A stretch of 64,000 nt of DNA from Paratinospora sagittata (lineage: Eukaryota > Streptophyta > Magnoliopsida > Ranunculales > Menispermaceae): assembly GCA_035771175.1 (NCBI GenBank), contig CM069602.1, positions 6,204,001 through 6,268,000 on the forward strand. Direction: 5' to 3'. The first letter of the stretch is position 1. Each line of letters starts with the position of its first letter. The notes beneath the pieces are model-generated. The model ran no database searches, had not been told where the DNA came from, and saw only the letters and a list, made by a program, of their open reading frames with translations. The translations under genes were made by a program, and so were the position numbers. Shown here piece after piece: positions 1-11,092 of this stretch.

Positions 1-403
1 AATGTAAAATAAACTAAATTTAATACCTGAATATTTGGTTTGATGACCCCATACTAATTCTTCCTCTACTTCTAGAAAATCAAAGGGCAATCTCTCACAT
101 TGCGCTAGGGAAGAAATTAGAAAAATCGTAAACCCTATAGGTTGACGCCACATATTCCACCCCCAAAACTATATTTTGACTACGCCTCCACTATATCAAC
201 TGTACTTGAACTGTTAGATAATTATAGTCAGTAATAGAATCATTGTTCTCATCACTATTGTAGAACCATACATGAGGCTTCAGCTTCATACGGCTCCTCA
301 ATGGCCACAAATAAATCTAAGGACTGATTCAAGATTATCTCCCTATGTTTGTAGAATAGCTAGAGTAAAGAATTTTCATATATAAATGTTGATAATAACT
401 AAT
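1..403 (-). pseudogene. ndhA: Nuclear plastid insertion: ndhA exon 2 / intron 3' end, copy 1
   Basis: Read on the minus strand, the segment holds the 3' end of a group II intron followed by a decayed start of plastid ndhA exon 2 (NADH dehydrogenase-like subunit 1). The domain V hairpin lies at 262-296 (GAGCCGTATGAAG...TGTACGG-like stem). The exon side reads, with frameshifts, as [34 protein letters not shown] and EEELV..., all matching NdhA as I know it. Several in-frame stops and indels rule out function. It continues past the window start. The intron-side edge falls at about 403, exactly where the second copy (17534-17872) also ends. Confidence 0.85.
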
Positions 404-885
404 AGCGGTGTTGTGAATTGTCGTCCCACTCCGTGACAGTCACCTTTGATGATTGGAAGTTCTTAATGAAAAACTGCCACTCGTTTTCATTGCGGCACCA
501 CAACACCGCCCTGTCATCCAACATAATAAATAGGAAAATTAGTTTTCCCAAAGCTGTTGAGATGTCTCTCTGTGCAGATCCCCATCGAACTAAAGGGCTA
601 CTTTTGGACACAACCGCCGTGACACTCCATAGTTTCATCATACCCACATTCATTTCAGTTGAGCCATGGGGCTTCCTGCGCTCAACATATCGACCATTAC
701 CCCCGTCCCAATCCTCACGCCGTGATGTTTTCAGTACCTTGGAATACGAGGTGTTCAAAACTTGGCCTCAAGGTTGAGGCTGAGGCACATGTTTACCTTT
801 CTCCCAAACCAACTTGGCTTGGGGATTCCGACCCTGAAGGTGTTCCATCCCCTGCTGCCATCATGATCACCTTTGCGTGACCGTT
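404..885. other. Unassigned low-copy or old-repeat sequence left of the Copia insertion
   Basis: About 480 bp between the plastid insert and the Copia target site. It is less AT-rich than most intergenic DNA here and is open for about 119 codons on both strands, but neither translation resembles a family I recognise. It continues on the far side of the Copia element at 9297, so the two pieces were contiguous before that insertion. A perfect 11-bp inverted repeat (gcggtgttgtg at 405-415, complement at 499-509) starts at the plastid-insert edge. I assign no function. Confidence 0.4.
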
Positions 886-890
886 CGCCA

Positions 891-1287
891 TGTGGGGTCC
901 ACCCCTTTTGAAAATAAAGAGAAGGGTTGGTGGCCGCCCACGAGGGTGGCCACCAACTCCACCAACCCACCAACTCGGCTGCACCGTGTTATTTGATAAA
1001 AGTATATTAAAATATATTATTTTAATTACGAAAATACCCCTGATTACTCCTATAAATAGAGCCTCACTTTGATCTTGAAAATCATGTTCAGTGAGATCTA
1101 TTCCTGTGAGATCTATTCCTGAGATATATTCAGAGAGATCTAATTCAAGAGATCCAATCTGTAAGATCTACCTAAGGGTGAAGTAATACAAGTTTCCTGC
1201 CTCCCGTGGACGTAGACAATTTGTTGAACCACGTTAAATTTGTTGTCTTATTTTTTCTTTCATGCTTTACCACGATTCCGCACAACA
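891..1287 (+). repeat. Copia 5' LTR
   Basis: 397 bp, starting TGTGGGGT and ending CGCACAACA, nearly identical to 8903-9291. It carries an extra 8-bp CCACCAAC-type unit in a short tandem stretch near 955-975. A TATA-like motif (cctataaatag, about 1048-1058) is placed as expected for the U3/R promoter. Repeated GAGATCTATTC-like motifs occupy about 1092-1170. Confidence 0.95.
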
Positions 1288-1290
1288 AAT

Positions 1291-1303
1291 TGGTATCAGA
1301 GAC
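1291..1303 (+). other. Copia primer binding site (tRNA-iMet type)
   Basis: TGGTATCAGAGAC starts three bases after the 5' LTR. It matches the usual Copia PBS complementary to the 3' end of initiator tRNA-Met (TGGTATCAGAGC...), with a late difference. Confidence 0.85.
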
Positions 1304-1965
1304 AAGGTTAAGCTTTGGAAGAAAAACAGACCCTCTGTATAATTTTTCGAGACTGCGTCAAAATTTCGAGATTCTGTAAAAGTGATCAGAATTGTTTTCT
1401 GATCACTCGTGGAGGTAGCTCTTGTTTCTAGGAGTCCAACGCAATAAACAGTGAGAAAAATGGACAAGAAACGAGTTCTCAAGAGCTGATCAAAGTTTGA
1501 GCCCTATACAACGTTTGCCGACACTGTTCATCCGGCCCATCCCCGGCCCAGCCCGCTTCGACCGACACTGTTTCTCCCCGATCCGTTCATTCGGCCCAGA
1601 TCCGTTCCGGCCCGATATTGTTCATTAGATCCGACACTGTTAATCAGGCCCGATACTGTTCATCCATACTCGATACTATTTATCCAGTCCGATACTGTTT
1701 ATCCCAGCCCAATCCCGTTCATCCCGGCCCAGTCCGTTTTCGGCCCGCTGTTGACCGAATCCATTTTCGGTTGACCAACCATATCCGGCTAATTTTTCGT
1801 CTGATTTCAGCAAAGTCAGACTCGTTTCCACCATTTTCGACCGTTCCGGACGCAACCGTGCGATCAGTTTCTGCAGATTCAACTCCTAAGTTATTGATAT
1901 AGCTTAGTTGGAGTTGTTTATCATTTTTTCAGCACTTTTTGGCGTTATACATATCTTCGATCTTA

Positions 1966-3478
1966 ATGGCAGAGGAAATCCCAATCACAAGCAGGCCTTG
2001 GCAAAGAAGTTCGATGTCTAACCCAAAGTTTGAGGTGGAGAAATTCAACGGCACCAACAACTTTGGCATGTGGCAATGCGAAGTTCAAGATCTGTTATTC
2101 CGGAAAGGATCACATATCGCCTTGGAAACCAAACCTAAGGATATGTCTGACGATGATTGGAATTTTGTAAATCGTCAAGCTTGTGGAACAATCAGACTCT
2201 GTTTAGCAAAAGATCAGAAGTACTTTGTCATGAAAGAGACTATGGCAACAAGTCTCTGGAAGAAACTGGATGACAAGTACATGACAAAAAGCATAGAGAA
2301 CCGACTCTACCTGAAGACGAAGCTCTTTCGTTTTCAGTACAAGTAAGGTACTCCCATTATCGAGCATCTTGATAATTTCAACAAGATTCTCGCTGATCTA
2401 CTAAATCTTGATGTTGAACCTCTTGATGAGGATAAGGCACTATTGTTGTTAAACTCTTTGCCTGAAAGTTATAAACATTTAACAACAACTTTGCTATATG
2501 GTAAAGATGAGGTTAAATTCAATGATGTTTCAAATGCTTTGGTGAACAACGAGTATCGAAGGAAGGACTAGCGCGATAACAAGGAAGCATCACCAGAAGC
2601 CTTGACGGTATCCAGAGGCAGGGCTAACAACAGATCTGATAGATCCAGTGGGCGAGGCCGATCTCGCTCAAAGTCAAAAGGACCTCCATCACGTCAATGT
2701 CTTGCAAAGGATGAATGTGCCTATTGTCACCAAAAGGGGCACTGGAAGAAAGATTGTCCAAATAAGGGCAAGACAGATGCAAATGTGGCACACAAGGCTG
2801 AAGAAGATTCTGCATTCTCCGTTTCATCTATAGACAATCAGTCTGATAGATGGATATTAGATTCCGGCTGTTCCTATCATATGTGTCTGAATCGACATTG
2901 GTTCTCCAAATTGGATGAGTTCGATGGAGGAGTTGTGCTCATGGGCAACAACAATACCTGCCAAACAAAAGGTATTGGAACTATACGCCTTAAGATGATT
3001 GACGGTACAACAAGACGGCTCACGGAAGTCAGATATGTCCCAGATCTGAAGAAAAATCTGATCTCCCTAGGAGTCCTTGATTCCAGCGGTTACAAGGTAA
3101 CCATTGAAGGTGGAGTTCTGAAAGTTGTACGTGGAGCACTTTTGGCAATGAAGGGTACTCAGAAAGAAAATCTCTATTTCCTTGACGGACACACAGTAAT
3201 CAAAAGTGTATCAACTTACACCAGTTCTAATGATGTTTCATCAGACACTTTCCGACTTTGGCACATGCGGCTCGGACATGTTGGAGAGAAGGCTCTTCAA
3301 ACCTTAATAAAGCAAGGTTTTCTGAAAGGTGCAAAAACCGGGAAACTTGACTTCTGCGAGCACTGTATCTTAGGCAAGCAGACGAGAGTCAAGTTTGGAA
3401 CTGCCATCCACCGCACAAAAGGAACATTGGATTATGTTCATACCGACGTTTGGGGACCCTCTCACCCCGCTAGTGCCC
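1966..3478 (+). pseudogene. Copia gag-protease-integrase N-terminal part, broken
   Basis: Start ATG at 1966 after a leader of about 680 bp. The translation shows a Copia gag (KFNGTNNFGMW..., then the UBN2-type region), interrupted by TAA at 2344-2346 and TAG at 2569-2571. The frame continues beyond each stop, so these are nonsense mutations rather than domain ends. A CCHC zinc knuckle (CAYCHQKGHWKKDC) lies at about 2719-2760, the aspartic protease DSG motif at about 2860, the GAG-pre-integrase segment (RLWHMRLGHVG) at about 3257-3290, and the second half of the integrase zinc finger (CEHC) at about 3357. The reading breaks off just after the HTDVWGPS-type start of the integrase core, at the nested insertion. 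Confidence 0.92.
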
Positions 3479-3636
3479 GCCTCATAACTACCCATATCAT
3501 ATAATACACGTAGAAAATATGATAGTAAGGCTTTTAAGTTAGTTCCTTTAAGCTTTTTAATCACCTAAATCTCTCACCCAATTCCTAGGTCAAAGTCCTC
3601 TAAGTCCAATACATAGACCAAACCTAGTAAAATCAG

Positions 3637-3648
3637 GCTCTGATACCA
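3637..3648 (-). other. Primer binding site of the nested element
   Basis: The minus strand reads TGGTATCAGAGC, two bases after the LTR terminus CA. It is the perfect plant initiator-Met PBS and fixes the orientation and LTR edge of the nested element. Confidence 0.85.
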
Positions 3649-4370
3649 ACTGTGGCGACCCCGCACCCCGGACCACCAACCCCGCAGGGAATGGCGTGCG
3701 GAATGCCGCGGCGGGACGCCTGGCGTAGGCATCTCCGACCACTCCTCAACTCCCGTGAGGTGGTTGAGACCCTACGAGCCTTATCTCAAACAACGACATA
3801 ATATCAAAAGGTATTAAACAAAACTACCCACCGTATTAATCATCAAAGACAAGAGATAATCCATAAAAATGAACCACAAATAAAATCATAATCCCTACAG
3901 TCCATTAAAATTGACATACACATAAAGTCCAAAATTGTAGGTACAAATAAAAATCGTCATATGCCCACATGGTCTATCTAACAAGTCCCAACTCACCCAT
4001 ACTACAATGTGGTAAGTGTTATAATTACATAATCCAAAATATAATACTTCATAATTTAAAACACAGTTCAATCAAAATGCCTCTCAACTCACATCGAGGC
4101 CTTGGATTCTCTCGCAGGCAAGGCCCTCAAGATATAACTACTCCTTTGCCCTTATTCGGGACAGAAGGACCTGAAAGAGAAAAATGAGGGTGAGCCAACG
4201 GTGCCCAGTGAATAGAATTCAAATATGCTATCACTACTCATCAATAAATATCATGTATGCATGTCAATGTGTAGCATGATTAAAAGCTCATAACGTATAG
4301 ATATCAAGCATTTATAATAAGTTCGATGCAAGTAAAAGCTTATCAATTTGGATCCACATTCCACATGCAT

Positions 4371-4474
4371 TGGGTTACTAGTGCACGTCTATTTCACCGT
4401 ACCGTTGATCCCAATCATGTTTTATTTGGGGTTACTAGTGCACGTCTATTTCACCGTACCGTTAACCCCAATCA
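4371..4474. repeat. Tandem duplication, about 50-bp unit, inside the nested LTR
   Basis: Two units share the core gttactagtgcacgtctat and ttcaccgtaccgtt, at 4371-4418 and 4428-4474. The first unit has GATCCC where the second has AACCCC. Confidence 0.85.
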
Positions 4475-5553
4475 TTTCCTTTCCTAAAACCCTCCTATGA
4501 CAATGTTAAGTCCCCCTATTAGCCAGATAGATGGGCCCAACCAAAGTCATAAGGTTTTCTCAAATCAATGCATCATTCAAAACATTAGAACACATTCATG
4601 CTTTCAACATACAATATATATAAGTGATATGATGACATAAAAGATATAATCATAAATGAAGTCTACTCACAACCAAGCCTTGCGAGAGTATTTAACCACA
4701 CACGACCACCAAACCGAATCAACCCAATCAAGATTCTGAAACATACATCAATATCCTACCATACATCAATTTCTATGCTCAATCATATAGACATTACACA
4801 TCAACGCTAAATCAGCCCACATATAAACAATAGGCCTAAATCCCATCTAATCCCATCATTCAACTCAAATCACATGACTTAGGCCTCTAATGCATAGTTC
4901 TCATTCATAAACCATTCTATTAATCAAAAATACTGATTTTCAATTCCTTAGGCATAAACATGCCCAAATTGGGTCACTTGATCACAAGTAGGCCTAACCC
5001 ATGATATGGTCACAACCACCAAATCAGTAGCATAATCAACCCTAATCATGCTTAATTAAACATAAGTTGCATCAATTCAATGATTCTAGGCCAAAAGCCT
5101 CAAAAGCCCCAAAATATGAAATTTTTCATACTTAGGCCATATTGCCGATTTACACTAGGTCACCATGTTCAGCCATGTATATCACTGATTTTGCATCATG
5201 GGTTCATCAACAATGGCAACTAGGTCAACATAGTTGACATGCAAGCTATTTGGAAAGGTCTAAGTTCATATTCTAAATTTAGGTCTAATACAAGGAACCC
5301 TACCAATTCTTCATTTAATATTCGGTTCAGATGTATCAATCTACCAACAAAAATATGTAATCACAAAATCAACCGTACAGATTGAAGTATGTGAGGAAAC
5401 AAACCTTCTGTCCAAATATCAGCCCAATCCAACGATGGACCGAAAAGATAAGAATATTTGATGAACAAGTCTCTAATTAGACAATTTCTCCTTTCCTGCT
5501 GCAAATACTCAAACTCAGATGACTATATCACACAAAATACTAAACACATAAAC

Positions 5554-5907
5554 ATCTCCACCGTTCATAATACAGAAATATCAGTTATAAACTACATATC
5601 CAAATTTGATATCCATCCGACGGTAGATTGAGGAGATCTACAAGTTTGAGCGAAACGGCACTAGAAATCCAGACTTTCCGACCAGATTTGTTTGAGAGGT
5701 TAGATCTCTCAAACAAAACCTCTAATCAAGATCTCCACCGTGCAGAATGCAGAAATATCAGTTTTACACTACATATCCAAATTTTATATCCATCCAACGG
5801 TAGATTAAGGAGATCTAGAAGTTTGAGCGAAACGGAGCGAGAAATCCAGACTTTCCGACCAGCTTTGTTTAAGAGGTTAGATCTCTTAGACGAAACCTCT
5901 GATCAAG
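5554..5907. repeat. Two 177-bp tandem units inside the nested LTR
   Basis: The motif atctccaccg recurs at 5554, 5731 and 5908, an exact 177-bp period. Each unit contains cagaaatatcag, catatccaaatttgatatcc-like text, ggagatct, gtttgagcgaaacgg and ccagactttccgacca. The copies differ at scattered positions. The arrangement fits a sub-repeat within a long LTR. Confidence 0.85.
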
Positions 5908-6125
5908 ATCTCCACCGACCAGAATGAATAACCATAAGCTACGAACTTGCTGACAAATGTTGAGCTCAATCTGACCATTTATCCCAAAGATCCAGCTCTT
6001 TGATAAAAATGTCGCAGAGATCTTCCTCCTGCAACTCCCTTCTTCTTTCTCTTCTTCTTTCCTTTCTTTTCTTTTCTTTCTCTTCTTTTTTCCTTTCTCT
6101 CCACTCACCTCTTTCTAGCACTTCC

Positions 6126-6185
6126 TTGATTCTCTCCTTGATTTCCTCCTTGATTCTCTCCTTGATTCTCTCTTTGATTCTCTCC
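6126..6185. repeat. Minisatellite, 12-bp ttgattctctcc unit, five copies
   Basis: Five consecutive ttgatt(c/t)(t/c)ctc(c/t)-like units follow a pyrimidine-rich tract at 6030-6110, near the start (minus strand) of the nested LTR. Confidence 0.8.
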
Positions 6186-6623
6186 ACTCATTCTAGCACT
6201 TCCTTGAGGGCATGAGACACTTGTCCACTTTCATGCACCAACCTTCACATGTGTTGGTCTCATGCTACCCATACCAACCACATGTACTTTAACCAATTTC
6301 ATGCTTCCATGTATTTTAGATGTCCAATCCATTTAATACACCAAATTTTCATTCTCATTTATCCTTTTATTCAATCAATCCTAACTCATATCAATTCATG
6401 GTTTAATGGGTCCATGCATAAATAATAACATATGCATTATAATTTAATTTAACATGACCCATATACAATTATGATACACATATTTATATACATTATCAAG
6501 CATCAACTATACAAACATTAAACAACCATCAAACAAACACGAAACATATCAAGGCAACGCATAGAGTTTGGGCAAAGTGCAATTGGGTTATGTGCTAGAT
6601 GAAATAATTTTCGGGGCGTCACA

Positions 6624-8797
6624 ATCCCATTCTAGACTGAGCAAGACATTTTGGGCTGAAGCTTTGTCATATGCCTCTCATATCATCAATAGACTTCCTG
6701 CAACAGCACTAGATGGCAAAACTCCCAAGGAGGTATGGTCTAGACAACCCGTTTCAGATTATAATTCTCTGCGCATTTTTGGATGCACTGCATATTTCCA
6801 TGTGAAGGAATCCAAACTGGATCCTAGGTCCAAGAAAGCGATTTTCATGGGCTTTAGTGAAGGAGTTAAGGCTTTCCGACTATGGAACCCTGAGTCAAAG
6901 AAGATTGTACAAAGTCGAGATGTAACTTTTAACGAATCTGTGATGTTAAAGCATACCGTTTCTGATAAAGAAAATCGAGATCCAGATTTGCCTCAGCAGG
7001 TGGAGTTAGATATTCCAGTCACTCCTAGCAAGTCAGCAGAGATATCCAACCATCCTGAAGAAGATGATGAGGAAATCTCAGTTGAGGTGGAGGCTCCAGG
7101 ACCAGACATCAGTCAACAACCAGAATCAATTGCCACCAGTCGACCAAGACGAGAAATCTGCAAACCTGCTCGGTACACTGACATGGTTGCATATGCATTA
7201 CCAGTCACCGGAGATGATAAACCATACAATTACAAAGATGTTATTCAGAGTATGGAAAGTGATAAGTGGAAAATGGCAATGCACGAGGAGATGACATCAC
7301 TCCATCAGAATCAGACTTGGAAGTTGGTTCCACTTCCGAAAGGAAAAAAACCAATTGGCTGCAAATGGGTTTTCTCTAAGAATGAAGGCTCACCCAGCAC
7401 CGATAGTATCCTATACAAAGCCAGACTGGTAGCAAAAGGCTACGTTGAGAAGGAAGGAATTGATTACAATGAGGTATTCTCACCTGTTGTTAAGCATTCG
7501 TCAATTCAAATATTATTGGCTTTGGTTGCACAGTTTGATCTCGAGTTAGCCCAACTCGATGTCAAAACTGTTTTTCTGCATGGTAATTTGGAAGAAGAGA
7601 TATATATGTCTCAACCAGATGGATTCAAAGTACCAGGAAGAGAGAATTGGGCTTGCAAGTTGAGCAAGTCATTGTATGGCCTGAAGCAGTCACCGAGACA
7701 GTGGTACAAGCGATTTGACAGCTTCATCCAAGGGCAGAAATATACCTGAAGTCAGTTTGATCATTGTGTCTACTATCGCAAACTTCAAGATGGTACATTT
7801 ATCTACTTGCTTTTATATGTAGATGATATGTTAATCGCATCTAAAAGCAAGGTGGAAATCAACAAGCTGAAGGCCCAATTGAGCTCAGAGTTTGAAATGA
7901 AGGATCTTGGCGAGGCCAGAAAAATTCTCGGGATGGAGATAACTCGAGACAGGGCCAAAAGTACAATCTGTTTGACTTAGACTCAGTATTTGAAGAAAGT
8001 TCTTCAAACTTTTGGCATTGGCAATGACAAAAAACCTGTGAGCACACCATTGGCACCACATTTCAAGCTAAGTTCATCAATGTCACCAAATTCCGAGGAT
8101 CAGAAGAAGCAAATGGAGAATATTCCATATGCAAATGCAGTTGGTACCTTGATGTATGGTGTGGACCAGACCTGACATTTCACATGCTGTAAGTATGGTA
8201 AGTCGTTACGTGCACAACCCCGGTAAAGGCCACTGGCAAGCAGTGAAGTGGATTCTACGGTATATTCATGGTACTATGGATATTGGTTTAAAGTTTGAGA
8301 GAGATACGAAAAGTTGTAAGCATCTAGTCGGATATGTGGATTCGGACTACGCTGGAGATCTTGACAAGCACAGATCTACTACTGGTTATGTTTTCACTAT
8401 GGCAGGAGGACCAGTGAGTTGGAGATCAACACTACAGTCAACAGTTGCTTTGTTTACTACAGAGGTAGAGTACATGGTAGTAACGGAAGCTTTCAAGGAA
8501 GCAATATGGCTTCATGGATTGACTAAAGACTTGGGAATTGTGCAGAAGAATGTTGAAGTTTTCTGCGACAGCCAGAGTGCCATTTGTTTGGCAAAGAACC
8601 AAGTTCATCACAGTCGAACGAAGCATATTGATGTTCGTTTTCATTTTGTTCGAGAAATAGTAGAAGAAGGGAGTATTCTTCTGCAAAAGATCAAGACTGC
8701 AGATAACCCCGCAGATATGCTTATAAAGGTGGTTACAGGGATCAAGTTCCAACATTGTTTGGACTTGATCAACATCTCACGAGCTCGGAGTGCCTAA
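6624..8797 (+). pseudogene. Copia integrase C-terminus, reverse transcriptase and RNase H, broken
   Basis: The homology resumes at the integrase core end (SHSRLSKTFWAEA) and continues through the integrase C-terminal part (NSLRIFGC), the RT fingers (NQTWKLVPLPKGKKPIGCKW), the first catalytic block (LAQLDVKTVFLHG) and the YVDD box (YLLLYVDDMLIA, about 7810-7845). It ends with RNase H (GYVDSDYAGD, TEVEYM, CDSQSAICLAKN, HIDVRFHFVRE). TGA at 7747-7749 and TAG at 7978-7980 interrupt the frame. A one-base shift at about 8155 falls in the conserved segment between LMYG and TRPDI. The last stop is at 8795-8797. The order integrase before RT is diagnostic of Copia. Confidence 0.93.
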
Positions 8798-8883
8798 GGG
8801 CACTAATGGAGGCAGCAACAGTTTTTTGAAGGAAGCTTGCTATCTGTTGAGACATTGCAGGTGTGGAGAAGCCTTGTTTCAAA

Positions 8884-8902
8884 TGAGGTGGAGGTAGAGA
8901 TT
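8884..8902 (+). other. Copia polypurine tract
   Basis: tgaggtggaggtagagatt lies immediately before the 3' LTR. This purine-rich run is the expected plus-strand primer. Confidence 0.8.
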
Positions 8903-9291
8903 TGTGGGGTACACCCCTTTTGAAAACAAAGAGAAGGGTTGGTGGCCGCCCACGAGGGCGGCCACCAACTCCACCAACTCGGCTGCGCCGTGTTATTTGA
9001 TAAAAGTATATTAAAATATATTATTTTAATTACGAAAATGCCCCTGATTACTCCTATAAATAGATCCTCATTTTGATCTTGAAAATCATGTTCAGTGAGA
9101 TCTATTCCTGTGAGATATATTCCTGAGATCTATTCTGAGAGATCTAATTCAAGAGATCCAATCTGTAAGATCTACCTAAGGGTGAAGTAATACAAGTTTG
9201 CTGACTCCCGTGGACGTAGGCAATTTGCCGTACCACGTTAAATTTGTTGTCTTATTTTTTCTTTTATGTTTTACCACGATTCCGCACAACA
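8903..9291 (+). repeat. Copia 3' LTR
   Basis: 389 bp, TGTGGGGT...CGCACAACA. It matches the 5' LTR except for about 18 substitutions and the lack of one 8-bp unit. The target duplication CGCCA follows at 9292-9296. Confidence 0.95.
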
Positions 9292-9296
9292 CGCCA

Positions 9297-10030
9297 CCCT
9301 AAAAATCCTCAAGAACTTGCCTCTATCCTTCTTGAGATCCTCAAAGAAGAACTTGCCTCTATTACCACTTTTGGAACTCCCAGCCTTGTCTTCCACCCCA
9401 ACAGATCCCAACTAATCTGCCGCCTTAGCTCCGATCTGAAGTTTGAATGACCTCGTTTTGGTAACCTCCTCGATGACCAGATTCTTTTCGCCAAAACTGT
9501 AATCCAGCCAGAAAGTTTTTGACCCAATCCGAAATGTCGAGGCAGCAACCATCCTCAACCTTTTTGGCCTCAGAAGAAGCTAAAAGTTCAGTTCAGCAGG
9601 TCAGACTTATTACCATCTTCATGCACCTAAAGGGAATTGCTCCTGAAGATCATGCCTGCACAACATGAAGTTTATCAAGGAAAGTGTTAAAAATGTTGGA
9701 CCTTGGTTAAAAGTTTTGTAAAGCCTATGAAGTTTTATGAGATCTTATCATGCTGAGAATATATATAATCTTTGACGAGATGAATTTATGTCACTTCTGC
9801 TTATATTGTCAGTAACATCCGTGACGCGTCGGAAGTTGGAAGTCTTTCTACTTCCCAGATTTTAATATTCTTATATTTTCATTAAAGTACTTTGTTTGAG
9901 AGAGAAATTAGGCGTATAACTAATCTCTACTTCTTTTCTTCTATTTTTTTTTTAATATTGTAACTTGTATATAATAATTTAGACATTTGATTAGTCTCAA
10001 CCTTTTTCTATTTCTAATATTATCCTTTAT
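9297..10030. other. Intergenic sequence right of the Copia element
   Basis: The first 350 bp continue the unassigned sequence seen at 404-885 and include a short tandem gaacttgcctctat repeat (9313-9363). From about 9700 the DNA becomes ordinary AT-rich intergenic sequence. No gene is recognised. Confidence 0.4.
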
Positions 10031-10665
10031 GTATATTAATAATCTTTTTTGAGCAGAAACAAAGGCTACTATGTATTAATAGAATCAAGAGGGAAATATA
10101 TGATCCCAGTAGCACCAGGGATGCTACAAAGAACACCAACCTGCCAAGCAAATATGGAAAAATAAATGCCCACAAGTGACCCAATGTAACCACCCTAGAC
10201 CTGATGCAATCAGGACCGTGACCACAGAATGAAATGCCCAATGTAACCATCCCTACAACTGATACATGCAGCTTGCCAATCTAGAACCCAATCTCAAAGA
10301 GAAAGGCCCTGAACAAGGAAAGTCCCGAACACCCGCAAACTGTTGGCCATGAACTTTATATCATTCCAAAGTTTGTCCAACTCCCTAGCTCTATCATTAA
10401 ACACTCTATTATTACGTTCGAGCCAAAGCTGCCATAATGTGGCAAAGGAAGCAATGCTAGCTACAACTTTGCCCGTGCTTGAAAGGATGGAAGAATGTAA
10501 AGCTTGTCAAACTGTCCTCCAGGTTCCTAGGAATAAAAAAATTTCCTCCTGAGAAATTAGACCACCTATCCCAAATTCATCTCCCAAGGGGACAACGAGT
10601 GAATATATAATCTGGGTTCTCTTCATCCTGGAAAGCACAAAATACAGTATTGTAGAGAAAGACAC
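10031..10665 (-). mobile_element. LINE (non-LTR retrotransposon) 3' remnant
   Basis: On the minus strand the block reads as the end of a plant LINE polymerase: a zf-RVT-like stretch near 10560-10650, then LWQLWLERNNRVFND and ARELDKLWNDIKFMA at about 10365-10440, the usual terminal signature of plant LINE ORF2. Stops and indels break the frame. The 3' UTR runs toward about 10040. No clear poly(A) tail or target duplication remains. Confidence 0.75.
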
Positions 10666-11092
10666 ATATTAAGAACTTTTTTCGGTAGCATGTCTAAAGT
10701 GTTTATTCTAGTAACCAACCAAACATTCTATTAAAAAATTAATTTAATTGATAATAGTAATGTCTTTTTCCAGTTACATGGTTGTTAAATGAATTTGTTT
10801 TCTTCAGTCAACTTGATTAAGAAATAAGTTAATGTTTAAATTATAAGTAGTTATATTTTTTTATCACATTATTTTATTTATATTTTTGTCCATAACTTAA
10901 AAATACTGATATCATTCTTAATTAGTAATAATGGAAATAAAAAATATATCAAAACAAAAAATTGCTAATTGCTGACTTTCGCCTGTAAAGGCTGATCGCG
11001 GTGCTACGCCACTCGTCTTCTTCGATCGTAATATCAGCGACGCACGAGAGGTGAAAAAAAAGAGATAAAAAAAAGGAAAAAAGACAGGCAAG
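10666..11092. other. AT-rich spacer upstream of the ISU fragment
   Basis: No coding similarity seen. The last 110 bp are more GC-rich (gatcgcggtgctacgcc, cagcgacgcacgag) and may be the former promoter/5' UTR of the ISU gene, but no transit-peptide coding sequence is found there. Confidence 0.4.

Larger units (their letters stand above)
3479..6623 (-). mobile_element. Nested truncated LTR retrotransposon (one long LTR plus PBS region), reverse strand
   Basis: On the minus strand a LTR begins TGTGACGCCCCG at 6623 and ends CGCCACA at 3651. A Met-type primer binding site follows (complement of gctctgatacca, 3637-3648), then about 160 bp of leader before the sequence stops abruptly at about 3479. 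That gives a single LTR of about 2970 bp and no internal genes or second LTR. The ends resemble the long-LTR Gypsy Del/Tekay type, but without coding sequence this is inference. The right edge abuts intact Copia integrase sequence at 6624. The left edge has no matching target duplication, and about 390 bp of Copia integrase is missing, so a deletion removed both the rest of this element and part of its host. Confidence 0.75.
891..9291 (+). mobile_element. Ty1/Copia LTR retrotransposon, full-span but disabled, with nested insertion
   Basis: An 8.4-kb element bounded by two LTRs that begin TG and end CA, and flanked by an exact 5-bp target duplication CGCCA (886-890 and 9292-9296). It has an initiator-Met-type primer binding site, a Copia-order coding region (gag, protease, integrase, reverse transcriptase, RNase H) and a purine-rich tract before the 3' LTR. 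The coding region carries several stops, at least one frameshift, and a replacement of the integrase core by another element (3479-6623). The two LTRs differ at about 18 positions plus one 8-bp indel when compared by eye (about 4-5%), so the insertion is not recent. It cannot encode its own transposition proteins. Confidence 0.95.

Noticed and set aside
418..777. Overlapping 119-codon frames on both strands at 399-777
   Set aside because: No family recognised, and opposite-strand openness over the same bases suggests base composition or an old repeat rather than a gene.
6000..6215. Open frames in the pyrimidine-rich and minisatellite part of the nested LTR
   Set aside because: Low-complexity Ser/Leu or Lys/Glu translations produced by repeats.
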